A stretch of 64,000 bases of DNA from contig CAMHMZ010000005.1 of NCBI GenBank assembly GCA_946186375.1, positions 1-64,000 on the forward strand. Direction: 5' to 3'. The notes under the pieces were generated by a model. That model did not search any database. It worked only from the letters and a program-made list of their open reading frames with translations, and had not been told where the DNA came from. Source of the DNA: an uncultured Clostridia bacterium (lineage in GTDB: Bacteria > Bacillota > Clostridia > Oscillospirales > Oscillospiraceae). The position numbers and the translations under genes were made by a program. The stretch's first letter is position 1; every line of letters begins with the position of its first letter. Below are positions 51,395 to 59,385 of this stretch, one piece after another.

Positions 51395-51423
51395 ATTATA
51401 CCAAGCCCGCGGAAAAAAGCAAG
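51395..51423 (-). promoter_or_regulatory. Glycosyltransferase promoter
   Basis: On the minus strand TTGCTT, a 16-base spacer and TGGTATAAT (TATAAT at 51395-51400), an extended -10. Confidence 0.6.
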
Positions 51424-51487
51424 GGAAAGCGGCGCAGCGAGAGTGCACAGCGAGAGCGCCCCGGGTAATTTTCTCCATGGTCGGGCG

Positions 51488-51515
51488 TTGACACTTCGCC
51501 GCGGCGTGCTATAAT
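51488..51515 (+). promoter_or_regulatory. Aquaporin promoter
   Basis: TTGACA (51488-51493), 16 bases, TATAAT (51510-51515). Confidence 0.8.
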
Positions 51516-51605
51516 AGAGCCGCCCGGCAGAGCGCGGTCATCGTGCGGCGCCGGGAGGGAGAAATGTTTCCGCAGAGGAAGCAAAGGATCGAAAGGAGTA
51601 TCCAA

Positions 51606-52292
51606 ATGAAAAAGTACTTTTCCGAGCTGATCGGCACCTGCGTGCTGGTCTTTATGGGCTGCGGCACGGCCATGCTGGTCGGCTGCGACGCCGTCTCCGG
51701 CGGCGGCTACATCCTCACGGCGCTGGCCTTCGGCCTGTCCGTGGTCGCCATGGCCTACTGTGTGGGCAACATCTCCGGCGGTCACTTCAATGCGGCTGTC
51801 ACCCTCGCCATGCTGATGCGCAAGAAGATCTCCGGCAAGGACGCCGTGATGTACTGGATCTTCCAGATCATCGGCGCCTTCATCGCCTCGGGTCTGCTGG
51901 CCTTCATCTTCAAGGCCGGACAGGTCACCGACATGACCGGCGGCTTCGGCAGCAACGGTCTGGGCGGCGTCAACGGCAGCGCCGCGGCCGGTCTCGTCGT
52001 TGAGATCGTGCTGACCTTCATCTTCCTCATGACCATCCAGGGCGTCACCTCCGAGCAGTTCAAGCACGGCTCCTTCGGCGGCCTCATCATCGGCCTGACG
52101 CTGACCTTCGTGCACATCCTCGGCATCGGCCTGACCGGCACGAGCGTCAACCCCAGCCGCTCCATCGCCCCCGCCGTCGTGGCCGCCATCGCCGGCAACG
52201 GTGCACCGCTCGGCTCCCTGTGGGTCTTCATCGTCGGCCCGCTGGTGGGCGCGGCCCTCGCAGCCCTCGTCTACCCCGCCCTCGAAAAGTGA
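51606..52292 (+). CDS. MIP-family aquaporin
   Basis: A 228-residue channel protein with six helices and two half-helices. The two NPA boxes are altered: GGHFNAAVTL in the first and SVNPSRSIAPA in the second. Length and overall pattern match AqpZ-type water channels rather than longer glycerol facilitators. GAAAGGAG precedes the ATG. It is monocistronic, divergent from the glycosyltransferase, and followed by repeats. Confidence 0.92.
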   Translation: MKKYFSELIGTCVLVFMGCGTAMLVGCDAVSGGGYILTALAFGLSVVAMAYCVGNISGGHFNAAVTLAMLMRKKISGKDAVMYWIFQIIGAFIASGLLAFIFKAGQVTDMTGGFGSNGLGGVNGSAAAGLVVEIVLTFIFLMTIQGVTSEQFKHGSFGGLIIGLTLTFVHILGIGLTGTSVNPSRSIAPAVVAAIAGNGAPLGSLWVFIVGPLVGAALAALVYPALEK

Positions 52293-52295
52293 GTT

Positions 52296-52553
52296 TTTAG
52301 TTTTTAGTGTTTAGTTTTTAGAAGAGAAACGGAAAACCGGCGCGCTGCCGGAAAGCCTGCCGCAGGGGCCGGCGTGCCCGGTGACAAGAAACTGAGATCA
52401 TGCAGAAATCCCCGGCGAACACGTGCAATGATGTGTGTTCGCCGGGGATATTTATTCTCTTTCGTCCACGCCGCGCAGCTGTCGGGGCGCCAGCCCCTAT
52501 GAGCGAAACGTCGGTCTTCCTGCATTCCGAATTCCGAACTCCGAATTCCGCAT
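52296..52553. repeat. Intergenic composite repeat island
   Basis: A GTTTTTAG-rich start, a GC palindrome, the 42-bp palindrome (52408-52449), a GGGGCGCCAGCCCCTA module and AATTCCGAATTCCGCATTC units ending three bases before the next stop codon region. Confidence 0.7.
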
Positions 52554-54146
52554 TCAAGTAAAGTCGTCCAGGATGCCGCGCAGGCCCTCGCGCTCATAGA
52601 CGCCTCGGTACCAGGCCAGCTCCTCGGCGATGAGTCTGTCGATCACGCGCATGCCCAGCACCTCCACGGGCGCTTTGTCGTCCGTGAGGATCCTCCCGCC
52701 GCCGCTGTAGGGCTCAAGGCCCCCCGCCACGCGGACGGCCAGCGCGTCAAGCTCCGGATCCTCCAGACGCGCTCTCCCCTCCTCCAGCAGCTCCGTGACG
52801 TCCCGCTCGGCCGAGGCGAAGAGCTCGCGGTTCGTGCTGCCGGGCACGTCCACCGTCGCCACCCAGGGGAAAACGGAGGCGATCGTGTCGCAGAGATATT
52901 CGTTGATGCTGCCCTCGCCGTCGGAGTGCATGTTCATGTTCACGACCATCACGCCGCCCTCGGAGAGGTGCTCGCGCGCCATGGTGAAAAACTCCACAGA
53001 GCTCATCTGAAAGGGGATCGTAATGTCCTGATAGGCGTCGACCAGGATGACGTCGTACTTCGTATCGACCGCCTGCAGAAAGGCCCGGCCGTCATACTCC
53101 GTGACCTTCACGGCCTCGGGCATGTCGAAATACTCCCAGGCCAGGTCCGTGATCCTGCCGTCGATCTCCACGCCCTCGGCGCTGCTGCCCGGGAAATACC
53201 GCAGACACTGCCGCGCGTAGGTGCCGGTGCCGTTGCCGAGCACGAGAACGGAGGGAGCCTCCTTCCCGGCCATGACGGGCGCGGCGAGCGCGTAGTCGTA
53301 ATAGAGCCCCGTAAGGCCCTCGTCCTTCATTTTTACCGACTGCACGCCGAAGAGGACGTTCGTGGACAAAATGACCTTGCGCTCATCCTCCTTGACCTGC
53401 AGATAGTTGTACACCGACTCTCCCTCGTAGCTGAGGTCCTCCTCCCAGAAGGCGAAGGCCGTGCTGCGTCCGAAGACGAGGCAGAGGATAAAGAGGAGCA
53501 GACACACGATCACGGTGCGCAGTCCCTTTTTCGCGCTGAGGAAGAAAGCAAGGCCGATGAGCAGCAGGATGCCGGAAAAGATGAGGAAGGTCACCGCCGT
53601 GCCCACCGCCGGGATCGTGACGAAGGTCGGCAGGAAGGTGCCGAGGATGCTGCCCACGGTGTTGCAGGCGCCGAGGCGTCCCACCGTGCGCCCGCTGTCG
53701 TCCAGACTGTCGACGGCAGCCTTCACGAGCGAAGGCGTCACCGTGCCCAGCAGGAAGAGCGGGAAGACAAAGATCAGCATGCAGGAGGCGAAGGCCGCGA
53801 TCACGAGGAAATTGGTGCTGACCGAGAAGATCAGCAGCCCCGTGATGCCGAGGATGATGTATTTTCCCAGCACGGGGATCGCGGCGATCCAGACCGCCGC
53901 GATCAGGATCCGGCGGTAGAGCCGCGCGGGATCCGGGTTCTTGTCCGCGGCGCGCCCGCCGTAGAGGTTGCCGAGCGCCATGGCGATCATGATCGTGCCG
54001 ATAATGATCGTCCAGACGATCTGGGAGGAGCTGAAATACGGGGCCAGCAGGCGGCTGGCGCCGAGCTCCACCGCCATGACGGAGACGCCCGCAAAAAACT
54101 CGGTCACATAGAGGAAGAACTTGCTTTTGAGGATCTTGTATTCCAT
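52554..54146 (-). CDS. Membrane protein with spermidine-synthase-like domain
   Basis: A 530-residue protein. The first 215 residues form six or seven helices of MFS-like type (FFAGVSVMAVELGASRLLAP). The second half is a spermidine-synthase-like Rossmann domain: VLVLGNGTGTYARQ (nucleotide loop), AEGVEIDGRITDLA, and YDVILVDAYQD. Fused proteins of this layout are widespread but their product is uncertain; true polyamine synthesis is not implied. It begins 4 bases after the AtpI-like gene and is the last gene of the rlmB operon. Confidence 0.88.
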   Translation of the reverse strand: MEYKILKSKFFLYVTEFFAGVSVMAVELGASRLLAPYFSSSQIVWTIIIGTIMIAMALGNLYGGRAADKNPDPARLYRRILIAAVWIAAIPVLGKYIILGITGLLIFSVSTNFLVIAAFASCMLIFVFPLFLLGTVTPSLVKAAVDSLDDSGRTVGRLGACNTVGSILGTFLPTFVTIPAVGTAVTFLIFSGILLLIGLAFFLSAKKGLRTVIVCLLLFILCLVFGRSTAFAFWEEDLSYEGESVYNYLQVKEDERKVILSTNVLFGVQSVKMKDEGLTGLYYDYALAAPVMAGKEAPSVLVLGNGTGTYARQCLRYFPGSSAEGVEIDGRITDLAWEYFDMPEAVKVTEYDGRAFLQAVDTKYDVILVDAYQDITIPFQMSSVEFFTMAREHLSEGGVMVVNMNMHSDGEGSINEYLCDTIASVFPWVATVDVPGSTNRELFASAERDVTELLEEGRARLEDPELDALAVRVAGGLEPYSGGGRILTDDKAPVEVLGMRVIDRLIAEELAWYRGVYEREGLRGILDDFT

Positions 54147-54150
54147 CGGC

Positions 54151-54429
54151 TCATTTCCCTCCGGCCAGCCGAAAGCTGTAGACGATGGTGGTCATCGAAA
54201 GGCCCAGCGCCGTCCCGACAAGCACGAAGGTATAGGGCAGGGGCAGCAGCTCGCGCAGCAGGAACACGGCCGCGAAGGCGGCCAGATCCAGCGCCGTGCG
54301 CAGGACGTTGGCGCCCAGGAGGGCTTTGTCCTTCTGCTTTTTGAGCGCCCGGCGCATGATGAGCATATTCACAAGCCCCACCGCGGCGCCCCACACGGCG
54401 CCTGCGAGCACGGCAAGCACATAAGACAT
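54151..54429 (-). CDS. AtpI-like small membrane protein
   Basis: A 92-residue protein with three helices. A GAAVGLVNMLIMRRALKK segment near 14-31 and a final TFVLVGTALGLSMTTIV helix resemble ATP synthase subunit I proteins, but there is no ATP synthase gene here. AAAAAGGAG lies before the ATG. It sits between the P-type-ATPase-like protein and the spermidine-synthase-like protein, 15 and 4 bases away, so the three are one transcript. Confidence 0.6.
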   Translation of the reverse strand: MSYVLAVLAGAVWGAAVGLVNMLIMRRALKKQKDKALLGANVLRTALDLAAFAAVFLLRELLPLPYTFVLVGTALGLSMTTIVYSFRLAGGK

Positions 54430-54444
54430 GGTAATTACTCCTTT

Positions 54445-57411
54445 TTATCGCTCGAGCCGCAGGATCCGGCCCACCAGCGCCACCGGCACCGCCCACATCA
54501 GCATGAAGAAGAACAGGAAGGGCACGCCCACGCCGCCGACGCGCAGCAGCTGCACGAAGGCGGTGAGGATCCCGGCGATCATGCCGAGCACGGTGATGAT
54601 GAGGTTGGCGCGCGTGGCGACGTAGACGCTGCGCCCGATATCCGCCGTGTCGCTGAGCGGGCCGAGCCCGTCGCGGCAGACGACAGCCGCCACCTTGCTG
54701 TCCGGCCCCGGTGTGCCCTCGCTCATGGCGAAGCGCTCCACATAGGGCGGGAAGTCGTAGCCGTCGGTGGCGATGTCGAAGCTCTCGTGCAGCATGCTGG
54801 GCGTAATGTTGAAGTCGCGGATGGCGAACACCGGGTGCCGCCCGCTGCGCATGAGGCCGATCAGCGCGCGGCGCACCGCGGGCTGCGGATCGTACTTCAT
54901 ATTGAAGATGCCGTACAGCAGCCCGTCCACCGCCAGCAGAACGCTCGTACGGTTGACCAGACGGTAGGGGATGCGCACGTTCATCAGCTGCATCAGATCG
55001 GTGCTGCCGCAGAGGACAACGCGCGAGTCGATCACGCCGCGCATGCCGCCGCCGGGCAGATACTCGAAGTTTTCAATGCGGCGCATTTGGCCGCCGTTTT
55101 TCTCCATAAGCTGGCCAAAGCAGCTCGACACGCTGCTGCCGCAGGCCGTCAGCATGCTGCCGGCATAGGAGATGATGTCCACGGGATCGGCGTCGGCGAA
55201 AATACGGATCGTGTCGATCTCGACGCTGCCGTCCGGGAAGAGATCGCGGTCGGTGATGATGAGGTTTTTGCTCAGGCCGATGTCGCTGACGCCGGACCAG
55301 CCGGCCACCGCCGCGCCGCTCGGGAAGAGGCGCATGGAGCCCGTAAAGAAGGGCAGGGCAAAGCTCAGCAGCCCCGCGAAGGGCACCGCCGGGCACAGGA
55401 GCACCGACAGGATATAGAAGAAATCATGCACGTTGCGCTTGACCGCCGCCGTCACGAGCGCAAGCAGCAGCACCAGGGCCAGCACCGGCAGGCAGAGCTT
55501 GCGGAACATGGTCTCGTCGGGCGCGGCCTCCTCCGTGCGGCGCACGAAGCCCTTGAGAGGACGCACCGACTTGAGGAGCGTCACCTCGCCGTTTTTGACG
55601 TTGGTCTCGCCGGTCACGGTGTAGCTGCGGCGGGCAATGGCGGGCACACGCAGGCTCTTGCGCAGTCCGCGGCAGCTGAAGAGGCTCGCCGCGAGCACAC
55701 CTGCCAGGGAGAGTGAGGACAGCAGGCACAGCGGCATATGCGTGGCCGAAAAGCCGTCGACGCCGGAGAAGATCGCGTCCACCGAGGTCACGAAGCAGGC
55801 GAGCACCGCCATGGTGTCAAGGCCGGGCTTCCCCCGCACGCCGTTCAGAACGCCGCCGGTGAACACATCCAGGCACAGGAGCGTCACGCCCAGCTGCAGC
55901 GCCAGGCACATGAAGCTCGCCACCGCCGTGTCGTTGAGCCGCCCGGTCACGGGCAGGCCCAGGCTGATCCAGCCCATGACCGCCAGCAGCGCCAGCGAGA
56001 TGCGCAGGCGCAGGCGCATGGAGCGGATATGGCTGCCATAATAGCGGCTGGCAAAGGAGGGCGCGACCTCGTCGCCGAGATCTTCCTCCTCGTCGTCCAT
56101 GGTCAGCGTGCCGCGCACGCCGCCCCGCAGACGGTATAAAAAGCTTGTTAGGATCGAAAAGATATATTCCTTGAAGCTGGAGGGGAAGAAATCCTGGTCC
56201 CGCAGCGCGGCGCCCTCGTTTTCCTCCTCGCTCGCGGCGTCCTCCTCGTCCTCCGGCGTGTCCTCCGCATAGATGGCGGGGCTGGCGCTGGTGTCAGGGA
56301 AGACGACGGCGTATTCGCGCCGGGCGGCCGCCGTGCGGCTCCAGGCGGGCTTGAGATCGTCGTCCTCGTCAGAGACTTCCGCGGCGGGCTTTTTATCTTC
56401 CTCCGCGCTCGCCTTCCCCCCGCTGCGGCGCTCACTGCGCGCCGGGATCGGGCGCACCTTTTCCCGCCGCTCGCGCCTTGTCCGGTACTCGGGCTCGGGC
56501 GTCGGTTCCTCCGGGGCGGAAGCGGACGTCTGTTCCGTCGCTTCCTCCGGGGCGGGCTCCGCCGCGCTCTTGTTTTCCTCCGGCGGCGTCACGGGCGCGC
56601 CGGTGTACCAGTGCGTTTTCGCTTCGCGCAGGATCTCGTCCACGTCGTGCGCCGGCTCCTGCGTCGGCTCCTCCGGGGCGCTCGGCGCCTCCGGCTCTTC
56701 TTCGCCGGGCAGGACCAGCTCCTGCGTCTTGGGAAAGCTGATCTTGCGCGCGGCCTCCCGGCGAGCCAGCTCCTTGTCCTTCTCGGTCTGCCGCTCTCTG
56801 ATGAGCGTCTGGCGTATGCGGGCAAAGAAGCCGGGCTTCTCCTCCGCTTTCGGCTCGGTCTCGTCTTCTGCGTCCGACGCCTCCTCCGGCGTATAGCTCG
56901 ACACATATTCGCTCGGCGCATGCGGGGTGTATTTCTCGTCGGCGCTCTGGTCGATATGCTTTCCCGCATAGCTGACTCCGCTCCGGCGGGGGCGGCGATC
57001 GACATGAAAGCGGCTGTCGAAGCTCGGCTCACCCGGATACCGCGGCGCCTCCTCCGGCTCGGTCTCGACCTCGGTCTCGCCATAGTCGGCCATGAAGGCG
57101 CGGATCTCCTCCTCGCTCGGCAGCGAGGAGCGCCTGCGCTCGCTGAAAGACCAGCTGCTCTGTGTCTCTTTCTTTTCTTTGCGGGACTCCGGCTCCGTTT
57201 TTTTCTCCGGCTCCGGCTGCTTCTCCGGCGCGGGCTCGATCTTCGGCGCCGCCTGGAATATACGGGTCTCGTCCGGGCCCGGCTGTCTGTCTATGGCGGG
57301 CGCAGCTGCCCCGCTGTCAGAGTGAAACTCTGCCAGAATATCCTCCACGCTGTATCCCTCTCCGCTTACTTGATCCAGATCCAATTCGAGATCCATCCCG
57401 TTAAGATCCAT
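54445..57411 (-). CDS. Degenerate P-type-ATPase-like membrane protein with long acidic N-terminus
   Basis: A 988-residue protein. About 460 N-terminal residues are low-complexity, rich in Glu, Pro, Ala and Arg. Then the order of a P1B-type ATPase follows: helices including KPGLDTMAVLACFVTSVDAIF (like MDxLVALG...), a short loop with TGETNVKNG, two helices with a CPA box (Cys673), a cytoplasmic P/N region, and final helices. Every catalytic motif is changed: DKTGT reads TDRDLFPDG (Asp721), TGD reads AIRDFN (Asp866) and GDGxND reads CRDGLGP (Asp914). Most of the A-domain is missing. ATP-driven transport is therefore unlikely. The ATG at 57411 has AAAAGGG 9 bases upstream; a TTG three codons earlier is less likely. 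Confidence 0.8.
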   Translation of the reverse strand: MDLNGMDLELDLDQVSGEGYSVEDILAEFHSDSGAAAPAIDRQPGPDETRIFQAAPKIEPAPEKQPEPEKKTEPESRKEKKETQSSWSFSERRRSSLPSEEEIRAFMADYGETEVETEPEEAPRYPGEPSFDSRFHVDRRPRRSGVSYAGKHIDQSADEKYTPHAPSEYVSSYTPEEASDAEDETEPKAEEKPGFFARIRQTLIRERQTEKDKELARREAARKISFPKTQELVLPGEEEPEAPSAPEEPTQEPAHDVDEILREAKTHWYTGAPVTPPEENKSAAEPAPEEATEQTSASAPEEPTPEPEYRTRRERREKVRPIPARSERRSGGKASAEEDKKPAAEVSDEDDDLKPAWSRTAAARREYAVVFPDTSASPAIYAEDTPEDEEDAASEEENEGAALRDQDFFPSSFKEYIFSILTSFLYRLRGGVRGTLTMDDEEEDLGDEVAPSFASRYYGSHIRSMRLRLRISLALLAVMGWISLGLPVTGRLNDTAVASFMCLALQLGVTLLCLDVFTGGVLNGVRGKPGLDTMAVLACFVTSVDAIFSGVDGFSATHMPLCLLSSLSLAGVLAASLFSCRGLRKSLRVPAIARRSYTVTGETNVKNGEVTLLKSVRPLKGFVRRTEEAAPDETMFRKLCLPVLALVLLLALVTAAVKRNVHDFFYILSVLLCPAVPFAGLLSFALPFFTGSMRLFPSGAAVAGWSGVSDIGLSKNLIITDRDLFPDGSVEIDTIRIFADADPVDIISYAGSMLTACGSSVSSCFGQLMEKNGGQMRRIENFEYLPGGGMRGVIDSRVVLCGSTDLMQLMNVRIPYRLVNRTSVLLAVDGLLYGIFNMKYDPQPAVRRALIGLMRSGRHPVFAIRDFNITPSMLHESFDIATDGYDFPPYVERFAMSEGTPGPDSKVAAVVCRDGLGPLSDTADIGRSVYVATRANLIITVLGMIAGILTAFVQLLRVGGVGVPFLFFFMLMWAVPVALVGRILRLER

Positions 57412-57450
57412 TTCAACCAACCCTTTTGGCCGTCTGATTCGGCCTGACTG

Positions 57451-58209
57451 TCAGCTTCTCTGTCTCATGACCTCATAGAGCACGATGCCGGCCGCCACCG
57501 AGGCGTTCAGGGAGCTCACGCGCCCCTTCATCGGCAGGCTCACGATATGGTCGCAGCTCTCGCGCACGAGGCGGCCCATCCCGTCTCCCTCCGAGCCGAT
57601 CACGATCGCGACCGCGCCGGAAAAATCGGTGTGCCACAGCTCGCTCGTCCCGTCGGCGGCGGTACCGAAGACCCAGAGGCCGCGCTCCTTGAGCTCCTTG
57701 ATCGCCGCGGGCAGGTTCGGCACCCGCGCCACGGCCATATGCTCGGCCGCGCCCGCGCTGGCCTTGTCCACGACGGCCGTCAGCCCCGCGCTGCGGCGCT
57801 TGGGGATGATGACGCCGTGTGCGCCCGCACACTCCGCCGAGCGGATGATGGCGCCGAGATTGTGCCCGTCGCTGATTTCGTCGCAGACGACGACAAAGGG
57901 CTCCTCTCCGCGCTCGGCCGCGACGGCGAGGATATCGTCGATGCTCACGGTCTCCTTCACGGCGGCCAGCGCGATCACGCCCTGATGGGCGTGCGTGCGG
58001 CTCATGGCATCGAGCTTGCGCCGGTCGCACTCAACGACGACGAGGCCCAGCTCCCGCGCGCGAGAGGCGATATGCCCCAGCGTCCGGTCCACCTCGCCGC
58101 GCGCGAGATAGATCTTGTCGATCGCACGCCCGGCGCGCAGCGCCTCGATGACGGCGTTGCGGCCCTCGATCAGCTCGTTTTCAAGCCCAAAGCTCTTTTC
58201 TTCGACCAT
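57451..58209 (-). CDS. rlmB: TrmH-family 23S rRNA 2'-O-methyltransferase RlmB
   Basis: A 252-residue SPOUT methyltransferase. The N-terminal substrate domain begins ENELIEGRNAVIEALRAG. The three motifs are present: NLGAIIRSAECAG, IVIGSEGDGM and VSLPMKGRVSSLNASVAAGI (the last forms the SAM knot). RlmB-type enzymes methylate a ribose in 23S rRNA. AAGGAG lies 6 bases before the ATG. It is the first gene of an operon that continues 39 bases on with the P-type-ATPase-like gene. Confidence 0.93.
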   Translation of the reverse strand: MVEEKSFGLENELIEGRNAVIEALRAGRAIDKIYLARGEVDRTLGHIASRARELGLVVVECDRRKLDAMSRTHAHQGVIALAAVKETVSIDDILAVAAERGEEPFVVVCDEISDGHNLGAIIRSAECAGAHGVIIPKRRSAGLTAVVDKASAGAAEHMAVARVPNLPAAIKELKERGLWVFGTAADGTSELWHTDFSGAVAIVIGSEGDGMGRLVRESCDHIVSLPMKGRVSSLNASVAAGIVLYEVMRQRS

Positions 58210-58364
58210 CCCTGTCTCCTTAATGAAACAATAATTCAAAATATAGTGTAACACAGCTTTTACAAAACGGAAAGAACAAATTTCGTTTTTTACAGTTTTT
58301 TTATAGACTTCGCGCCCGGAAACGGGTATAGTATGGATGATAATACATTGGAGGAAACTGTTCC

Positions 58365-59195
58365 ATGAAGGATCCCATGAGAGCCATCGAGCGCTTTTGC
58401 TACAAGCATCCCCGCTTTGGCATCCCCAATCTGATGCTCTACGTCACCGGCGGCAACGTCCTGATGTGGCTGATCGGGATGGTCAATCCCGTGCTGATGA
58501 GCTACCTGTACTTCTCCCCCTCCGCCATCCTGCAGGGGCAGGTCTGGCGTCTGCTGACCTTCCTGCTCATCCCGCCGAGCGGCGGCATCCTCGCGCTCAT
58601 CGCCTTTTATTTCTATTACTGGATCGGCAGTACCCTGGAGCGGCAGTGGGGCGAGGGGCCCTTCACGATCTATTTCTTCTCCGGCTCTCTTCTGAGTGTG
58701 ATCTACGCCTTCGCGGTCTATTTCATTTCGGGGATCGACCTGGCGATCACGGGCACCTATATTTATCTGGCCATGTTCTTCGCCTTTGCCGTGCTCTACC
58801 CGAACATGCAGGTGCTGCTGTTCTTCCTCATCCCGGTCAAGATCAAGTATCTCGCCTGGCTGGACGCGGCGCTTTTTGTCGTGGAGGTTTTGCGCATGCC
58901 CTTCCCGATGAACCTGCTGCCCGTCGTCGCCATGCTCAACTTTCTCATCTACTGCGGGGGCGAGCTCTTCCGGCTCCTGCCGCGCAAGCCTGACAGGACC
59001 ACCCTCAACTTCCGGCGCGAGAGCCGACGCATCCGCCGCGAGCAGGCCGAGGCGCTCTATCATCACAAGTGCGCGGTCTGCGGCCGCACGGATACGGAGT
59101 ACCCGGAGCTGGAATTCCGCTACTGCTCGCGCTGCCAGGGCTATCACTGCTTCTGCCAGGATCACATCAACAATCACATCCACTTCACCGAGTGA
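58365..59195 (+). CDS. Rhomboid-like membrane protein without catalytic residues, with C-terminal zinc ribbon
   Basis: A 276-residue protein with six helices in rhomboid arrangement, including GQVWRLLTFLLIPPSGG and the WIGSTLERQWG motif of the L1 loop. The serine site GxSG is replaced by AITGTYIYL, and the helix-6 His is absent (VVAMLNFLIYCGGEL). It is thus a pseudo-protease. From about 232 comes a zinc-binding tail, CAVCGRTDTEY then YCSRCQGYHCFCQDH, with six Cys and several His. ATTGGAGG precedes the ATG. It may bind membrane proteins, as iRhoms and derlins do, but that is inference. Confidence 0.85.
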   Translation: MKDPMRAIERFCYKHPRFGIPNLMLYVTGGNVLMWLIGMVNPVLMSYLYFSPSAILQGQVWRLLTFLLIPPSGGILALIAFYFYYWIGSTLERQWGEGPFTIYFFSGSLLSVIYAFAVYFISGIDLAITGTYIYLAMFFAFAVLYPNMQVLLFFLIPVKIKYLAWLDAALFVVEVLRMPFPMNLLPVVAMLNFLIYCGGELFRLLPRKPDRTTLNFRRESRRIRREQAEALYHHKCAVCGRTDTEYPELEFRYCSRCQGYHCFCQDHINNHIHFTE

Positions 59196-59211
59196 AGCAG
59201 CTGGCCGTTCA

Positions 59212-59242
59212 GGGCCCCGGGGCTTTCCCCCGGGGCCTTTTT
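59212..59242 (+). terminator. Terminator after the rhomboid-like gene
   Basis: GGGCCCCGGGG, loop, CCCCGGGGCC, TTTTT. Confidence 0.9.
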
Positions 59243-59340
59243 CCCGCCTAAAGAACCCGAAAAGCGGCGCATCCAGAGGCTTTCTTAAGAAAAAACAAGA
59301 ATTGAAACGGCTTTTAGGGGTGGTAAATCCTTTCAAAAGC

Positions 59341-59349
59341 TGATATAGT
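59341..59349 (+). promoter_or_regulatory. Extended -10 promoter of the Ig-like surface protein
   Basis: TGATATAGT, an extended -10 with one mismatch, lies 37 bases before the start codon. No -35 is obvious. Confidence 0.45.
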
Positions 59350-59385
59350 ACAGTACGAACTTCCCGAAAGTGAGGAATCAAAATC

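Noticed and set aside
52554-54146. True spermidine synthase.
   Set aside because: The Rossmann domain is fused to MFS-like helices, and no polyamine genes are nearby; fused proteins of this class have no proven polyamine role.
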